This document shows positions 60,570 to 64,000 of a stretch of 64,000 bases of DNA, piece after piece. The notes under the pieces are model-generated. The model was not told the origin of the DNA and ran no database searches. It saw only the letters and a list, made by a program, of their open reading frames with translations. The stretch is from Asaia bogorensis (lineage in GTDB: Bacteria; Pseudomonadota; Alphaproteobacteria; CACIAM-22H2), in contig CAMDLT010000011.1 in assembly GCA_945901855.1 (NCBI GenBank), positions 1-64,000 of the forward strand. The letters are read 5' to 3'. Made by a program: the position numbers and the translations under genes. Within the stretch, counting starts at the first letter, position 1. Each line of letters begins with the position of its first letter.

Positions 60570-60731
60570 ATGCGCAAAGCCCGCCTCTTCGACGACGAAC
60601 CGCCCTTGGCCGAGCTGATCGACGATCCGCTCGTGCGCGCCGTGATGGCGCGCGACGGCATTTCGCCAAGCCAGCTGATCGAAGTTCTGGCCGAAGCCAA
60701 GCGCCGGTTAGCGGTTGCCGAACCCGTCTAG
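60570..60731 (+). CDS. Small conserved-type protein (53 aa)
   Basis: A 53-aa acidic protein, RKARLFDDEPPLAELIDDPLVRAVMARDGISPSQLIEVL, that appears in the track only within another ORF. It has a compact pattern of an acidic motif, then two helices ending in AEAKRRLAVAEPV. It follows coq7 by 64 nt, and its stop overlaps the convergent HNH gene by 4 nt. Function unknown; it looks like a conserved small alphaproteobacterial protein. Confidence 0.65.
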   Translation: MRKARLFDDEPPLAELIDDPLVRAVMARDGISPSQLIEVLAEAKRRLAVAEPV

Positions 60732-61381
60732 ATCGGTTCGAGCTCGGCGTCCCAATAGAGAAAATCGCGCCAGCTTTCGTGCAGATAATTGGGCGGGAAA
60801 GCGCGCCCGTTTTCCTGCAACGAGGCCGAGGTCGGTTGAATCGGCTTGTGGCGCGGGTACATTTTGGCTTCGGCCGGCAGGCGGCTGCCTTTCACCAGAT
60901 TGCAGCACGAACAGGCCGTCACGACGTTTTCCCACGTCGTCCGCCCGCCGCGCGAACGCGGCACGACATGGTCGAAGGTGAGTTCGGGTGCGGCAAACGC
61001 ATCGCTGCAATACTGGCATTCGAAGCGATCGCGCAGAAAGACGTTGAAGCGCGTAAAGGCCGGACGGCGCGCCGCCGGCACGTATTCTTTGAGCGAGATC
61101 ACCGACGGCAGACGGAATACTTGGCTTGGCGAGCGGACCACGCGGTCGTATTCCGAGACGACGTTGACGCGATCCTGAAAGACCGCCTTGATCGCGTCCT
61201 GCCAGCACCAGACCGAGAGCGGAAAATACGAGAGCGGGCGAAAATCGGCGTTGAGAACCAAGGCAGGGCAGGCTTGCGCGCGCGATTGCGGGGCGCCCAA
61301 TTCGGCGAAAGGGATGCGGCGCGGATCCAGCGGTGCCGGATCCAGTCTTTGCGCCAAAGCCTCGAACGCTTCGCCGTTCAC
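60728..61381 (-). CDS. HNH endonuclease family protein
   Basis: A 217-aa protein with an HNH domain at about residues 115-170: RDRFECQYCSDAFAAPELTFDHVVPRSRGGRTTWENVVTACSCCNLVKGSRLP. Both Cys pairs (CQYC, CSCC) bind zinc, and the His and Asn positions are intact. The N-terminus ALVLNADFRPLSYFPLSVWCWQDAIKAVF matches a widespread bacterial HNH family of unclear role. It begins with GTG at 61381 after a strong GGAGGGG. Confidence 0.93.
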   Translation of the reverse strand: MNGEAFEALAQRLDPAPLDPRRIPFAELGAPQSRAQACPALVLNADFRPLSYFPLSVWCWQDAIKAVFQDRVNVVSEYDRVVRSPSQVFRLPSVISLKEYVPAARRPAFTRFNVFLRDRFECQYCSDAFAAPELTFDHVVPRSRGGRTTWENVVTACSCCNLVKGSRLPAEAKMYPRHKPIQPTSASLQENGRAFPPNYLHESWRDFLYWDAELEPI

Positions 61382-61491
61382 GCCTGCCCCTCCGCTTGCC
61401 GCTTCGAGAATCGACGTCTAAATGCACCTACTTTGATAGGCGATCCTGCAATCGAAAGCAATGCGTTGGCCGGTTACAGCCGAATGACATT

Positions 61492-62163
61492 TCAAGCGGC
61501 CAGCACGCTCCCGAGGCGCTGGGCCAGAAATTCGGCGCCCGCTTGCAGGCCCGCTTCGTCGATCGAGTGTGGCAAACCAGGACACGCCAAAGTTTCAACC
61601 GCAATGCCAGCGGCGTCGAGTGCGGCGGCGGCTTCGGCCATGCGCTCGAACGGTACGATCGGGTCGTCGGTGCCGTGCACGAGCAACGCCGGCGGACGCG
61701 ATTTGGCGGCGGCGCCGAAATTCGCCGCATCGACCAGTGCGCCCGAATAGCCGACGACGCCCGCCAAAGCCATCTGGCGGCGCGGCGCCACATAGAGCGA
61801 CATCATCGTGCCTTGGCTGAACCCGACCAGCGCCAATCGCTCGGGCGGCAGTTCGAAGCGCTGAAGTTCGGCATCGATAAAGCCGTCGAGAATGGGCGCT
61901 GCCGCCGCCACGCCTGCGACCACGCGCGCGGGCGTGCGATCCAACAGGCTGAACCATTGCCGGCCGTAGGGCGCCATGTCGCACGGGAACGGCGCGTGCG
62001 GCGAGACGAACGCCGTGTGCGGCAGCAACCGCGCCCAGTAGGGGGCAAGCGAGATCAGATCGTTGCCGTCCGCGCCAAGACCGTGCAGCAGCACCACGAG
62101 CGAGCGCGGCTTGCCGCCGGCTTGCGGGGCCACGCGCGGTCCGTCGAGTTCGAAAAATGCCAT
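61492..62163 (-). CDS. Phospholipase/carboxylesterase, alpha/beta hydrolase
   Basis: A 223-aa hydrolase with the oxyanion loop VVLLHGLGADGNDL, nucleophile LVGFSQGTMMSLYV, acid LLVHGTDDPIVPFERM and His in GLPHSIDEAGL. It is related to EstB/acyl-protein thioesterases and is cytoplasmic. ATG 62163 is the first in frame. It is divergent from gluQ. Confidence 0.92.
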   Translation of the reverse strand: MAFFELDGPRVAPQAGGKPRSLVVLLHGLGADGNDLISLAPYWARLLPHTAFVSPHAPFPCDMAPYGRQWFSLLDRTPARVVAGVAAAAPILDGFIDAELQRFELPPERLALVGFSQGTMMSLYVAPRRQMALAGVVGYSGALVDAANFGAAAKSRPPALLVHGTDDPIVPFERMAEAAAALDAAGIAVETLACPGLPHSIDEAGLQAGAEFLAQRLGSVLAA

Positions 62164-62224
62164 CGGCCATCCCCTTTGTTCGCACTCGATTCCCTAGCCT
62201 GCGAGCATGCTAAAGTCGAGACCG

Positions 62225-63058
62225 ATGCTTGCCACACGCTTTGCGCCCTCGCCGACCGGCTATCTGCATAGCGGCCACGCTTTTTCGGCGTTGTTCGCCG
62301 CGAGGCTGGCGCGCCGGGCGCAGGGCCGTTTCGTTTTGCGCATCGAAGATATCGATGCGGGCCGCTGCCGCCCCGAATTCGCCGCCGCGATTTTTGAGGA
62401 TCTCGCTTGGCTGGGCCTTACCTGGGAAACGCCGGTGCGCTGGCAGTCCCAGCATATGGCCGCCTACCAAGCGGCCCTTGGACGGCTCGAGGCGATGGGC
62501 GTGCTCTACAAATGTTTTTGCACGCGCGCCGACATCAAGCGCGAGATCGAGGCCGCCGGCGCCGCCCCGCACGCGGGCGAGCCGCTGTATCCGGGCACGT
62601 GCCGCCATCGCGAGCCCCGGGAAAGCGCGGCGCTTGCAGCATCGGGGATCGCGTACGCGCAGCGCTTGAACCTCGCCGCCGCCTGCCGCATCGCAGGTCC
62701 GCTCGAGTGGCACGACCGCGAAGCCGGCACGCAGATTGCGCGGCCCGAATTGCTGGGCGATATCGTGCTTGCGCGCAAAGAGGTGCCCGCGAGCTACCAT
62801 CTTTGCGTCGTGCTCGACGACCATTTGCAGCGGATCACGCTGGTGACGCGCGGCCAGGACTTGTTCGCGGCCACGCACCTGCACCGCTTGCTGCAAAAGC
62901 TTCTCGATCTCGATACGCCCGACTATTGCCACCACCGATTGCTGACCGATGCGGGCGGGGCGCGCCTTGCCAAACGCGCCGGTTCGGTGCGTTTGCGCGA
63001 TCTGCGCGCCGCCGGACAATCGCCCGCCGCGATCATTGCGGCGCTTGACCTCAAATAA
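62225..63058 (+). CDS. gluQ: Glutamyl-Q tRNA(Asp) synthetase
   Basis: A 277-aa truncated class I synthetase that attaches glutamate to the queuosine of tRNA(Asp). It has RFAPSPTGYLHSGHAFSALFAA (HIGH-like), IEDIDAGRC, the Zn Cys in YKCFCTRADI and YPGTCRHR, and GDIVLARKEVPASYHLCVVLDD, typical of GluQRS. It lacks the anticodon-binding domain of GluRS. The KMSKS site is weak (ARLAKRAGSV), as in other GluQRS. An alternative ATG at 62207 adds 6 residues. Confidence 0.93.
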   Translation: MLATRFAPSPTGYLHSGHAFSALFAARLARRAQGRFVLRIEDIDAGRCRPEFAAAIFEDLAWLGLTWETPVRWQSQHMAAYQAALGRLEAMGVLYKCFCTRADIKREIEAAGAAPHAGEPLYPGTCRHREPRESAALAASGIAYAQRLNLAAACRIAGPLEWHDREAGTQIARPELLGDIVLARKEVPASYHLCVVLDDHLQRITLVTRGQDLFAATHLHRLLQKLLDLDTPDYCHHRLLTDAGGARLAKRAGSVRLRDLRAAGQSPAAIIAALDLK

Positions 63059-63108
63059 TTTGACTTTTGCTAAAATTAAATACAAATTGATATTTAGAGG
63101 GTCAAACC

Positions 63109-63243
63109 GTGACAGATCTTTTCATCATCTTGGCGGTTTATACGTTGCTCGCATTCGCTTTGGACGCGGCAGTGAGCCTTGTGGACCGGCTGTTCGATCG
63201 GGTCGGACGCATCGAGGCGCGTCTGCGTCGCCCAGCCCCGTAA
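63109..63243 (+). CDS. 44-aa small membrane protein (not in ORF track)
   Basis: GTG 63109 begins MTDLFIILAVYTLLAFALDA, one hydrophobic helix, followed by a charged amphipathic tail with VDRLFDRVGRIEARLRR. AGAGGG is placed 7 nt before the start in an AT-rich leader. It follows gluQ by 50 nt. Function unknown. Confidence 0.55.
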   Translation: MTDLFIILAVYTLLAFALDAAVSLVDRLFDRVGRIEARLRRPAP

Positions 63244-63745
63244 GCTGGACCCATAGGTTACTTCGGGTTTCGGTAGGCGACACCTGCAACATATTCTTTA
63301 TTCAATCGAAACAGTTGCTTGACCAAATTAAGCGACCAAGTGACGGAAAAATTTTTCGGTCGCCTATTCGGGCATGATTTGGCAACACGCCACCGTCTGC
63401 CGAAACGGCGATGTTTTTTCGCTTCACCATGTCAAACAGCAAGTTAAGGCAAATTGCCTTAGTTAAGATTTTAAACTTTATGGGTTGTTCCGTCAAGCGG
63501 CCTGCGCTTGCGACCAAAACAGCATGCGTGCCCCCATCGGCACGTCGCAACCGGGCGAGCGCCGCATCGCGGCATGGCCGATCCGCCCGAAAAATCCGCC
63601 GGCAATTTCGGCGCGCAATGTTGGTCGCAGTCAAGTCTTTGCGGCCCTTTACCGCTTTGAAAACTTCGCAATTTTTTGCAGCGCCATGGATCGTCTTCCC
63701 CTATGATCTGCGCTTCTCAAATGCTGCCTTTTGACGAGCGCCCCA
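63244..63745. other. Gene-poor stretch before the right-hand partial gene
   Basis: This stretch of about 500 bp has no supported gene. The left half is AT-rich and has a GCGACC/GGTCGC inverted repeat enclosing GAAAAATTTTTC (63332-63363) and a palindrome TAAGGCAA-A-TTGCCTTA (63445-63461). The right half (63490-63700) is GC-rich but its ORFs (107 aa plus, 110 aa minus) have no protein character. A weak promoter (TATGAT at 63703) may serve the next gene. Confidence 0.5.
63445..63461. promoter_or_regulatory. Operator-like palindrome
   Basis: TAAGGCAAATTGCCTTA is a perfect 8-bp inverted repeat around one central base in AT-rich DNA. No adjacent regulator gene is visible in the window. Confidence 0.45.
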
Positions 63746-64000
63746 TGACCAATCCCGCCGCCCCGCCGCCCGGCAGCCCCCCCGACGCAGCGCTTGCCGC
63801 GACCCCGGCATTCGATGTGCCGGAGGGCATGATTTATGTCGGCGCCAACTCGGTCGCGCGCTGGTTCATCGAACTCGGGTTCAGCGAGGGCAAACCCTGC
63901 CTGCTGGCGAGACAAGTTTTTGTCGATGCGCCAAAAACCGAGTCGGCGATCACGCGCCAGCTCGCCGCTGGCCGGATTTTCTTTTCATTGAAGCAGCTCG
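63746..64000 (+). CDS. Hypothetical protein, 3' end outside window
   Basis: An open frame of 85 codons running off the right edge: a Pro/Ala-rich start (NPAAPPPGSPPDAALAATP), then a more ordered part (EGMIYVGANSVARWFIELGFSEGKPCLLARQVFVDAPKTESAI). No family is recognised. ATG 63746, 63722 and 63704 are in frame; the last has no ribosome-binding site. No domain call is possible from this piece. Confidence 0.55.

Noticed and set aside
62225-63058. Broken GluRS because the KMSKS loop is degenerate and the anticodon domain is missing
   Set aside because: Length, Zn Cys positions and GDIVLARKEVPASYHL are those of an intact GluQRS, in which this loop is naturally weak.
63302-63734. 107-aa plus and 110-aa minus ORFs
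   Set aside because: Arg/Ala/Ser-rich with no domain, opposite strands of the same stretch, no clear start signals.

Overview
The window reads as a chromosomal segment of a high-GC alphaproteobacterium, most likely of Rhodospirillales type. This is inferred from family content (Coq7, NrsF anti-sigma factor, DUF2889, RHH_4, GluQRS, two TRAP transporters, an alpha-type C-P lyase operon) and from the tight gene packing, with many 4-nt start/stop overlaps. No rRNA operon, CRISPR array or complete mobile element is present. There is one tRNA, tRNA-Leu(CAA).

Layout. 1-1011: an accessory-region edge, with the start of an IS3-type orfA running off the left end, an AT-richer orphan gene, and the last 66 codons of a Bax-inhibitor-1 gene cut off at its 5' end. 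1100-4898: SDR plus TRAP dctPQM operon. 4976-15508: housekeeping genes (MscS-cNMP channel, PaaK-like ligase, PilZ protein, 2OG-Fe(II) oxygenase, SpoU methyltransferase, a ThrRS without a TGS domain, FemAB-like transferase, pentapeptide protein, RRM protein, response regulator). 15501-19437: second TRAP operon with a divergent class II aldolase. 19438-19782: a gene-free stretch holding a likely minus-strand small RNA. 19783-23347: Mla-type lipid transport operon (mlaE, mlaF, mlaD, lipoprotein). 23358-28717: ankyrin protein, BolA, RHH protein, DUF2889, CBS protein, CorC-like protein, aroB and aroK. 28903-31832: an unlisted 46-aa membrane protein, a 621-aa periplasmic protein and xerD.

31918-37624: malate synthase with a histone-H1/AlgP-like Lys-Ala-Pro N-terminal extension of about 190 residues, an OLD-family ATPase-nuclease, a strictly 11-bp-phased seven-unit tandem array, and an orphan PhoR-type kinase. 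37746-47820: NMT1-like binding protein, ECF sigma factor with NrsF, HSL hydrolase, aminotransferase, a SerRS of the organellar-like type translationally coupled to a cysteine-dioxygenase-family enzyme and an MFS permease, hydroxypyruvate isomerase, and a Bcr/CflA exporter.

47913-59130: a complete phosphonate system. phnGHIJKLMN and the transporter phnCDE1E2 are on the minus strand; the repressor phnF is on the plus strand and shares a two-operator promoter region with phnG. phnP is absent, and a DUF1045 protein with two His-x-Thr motifs sits beside phnN. 59300-64000: tRNA-Leu, dsbB, coq7, HNH nuclease, carboxylesterase, gluQ, a 44-aa membrane protein, a 500-bp gene-poor stretch, and a gene running off the right end.

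How the genes work together: PhnCDE imports phosphonates, PhnGHIJ(K,L) with PhnM cleave the C-P bond, a cyclic-phosphate opening step (PhnP elsewhere, or here possibly DUF1045) gives ribose 1,5-bisphosphate, and PhnN makes PRPP. Strongest items for follow-up: the H1-like malate synthase fusion, the 11-bp array beside the OLD gene, the candidate anti-Shine-Dalgarno sRNA, the DUF1045/PhnP question and the SerRS-dioxygenase-MFS operon.
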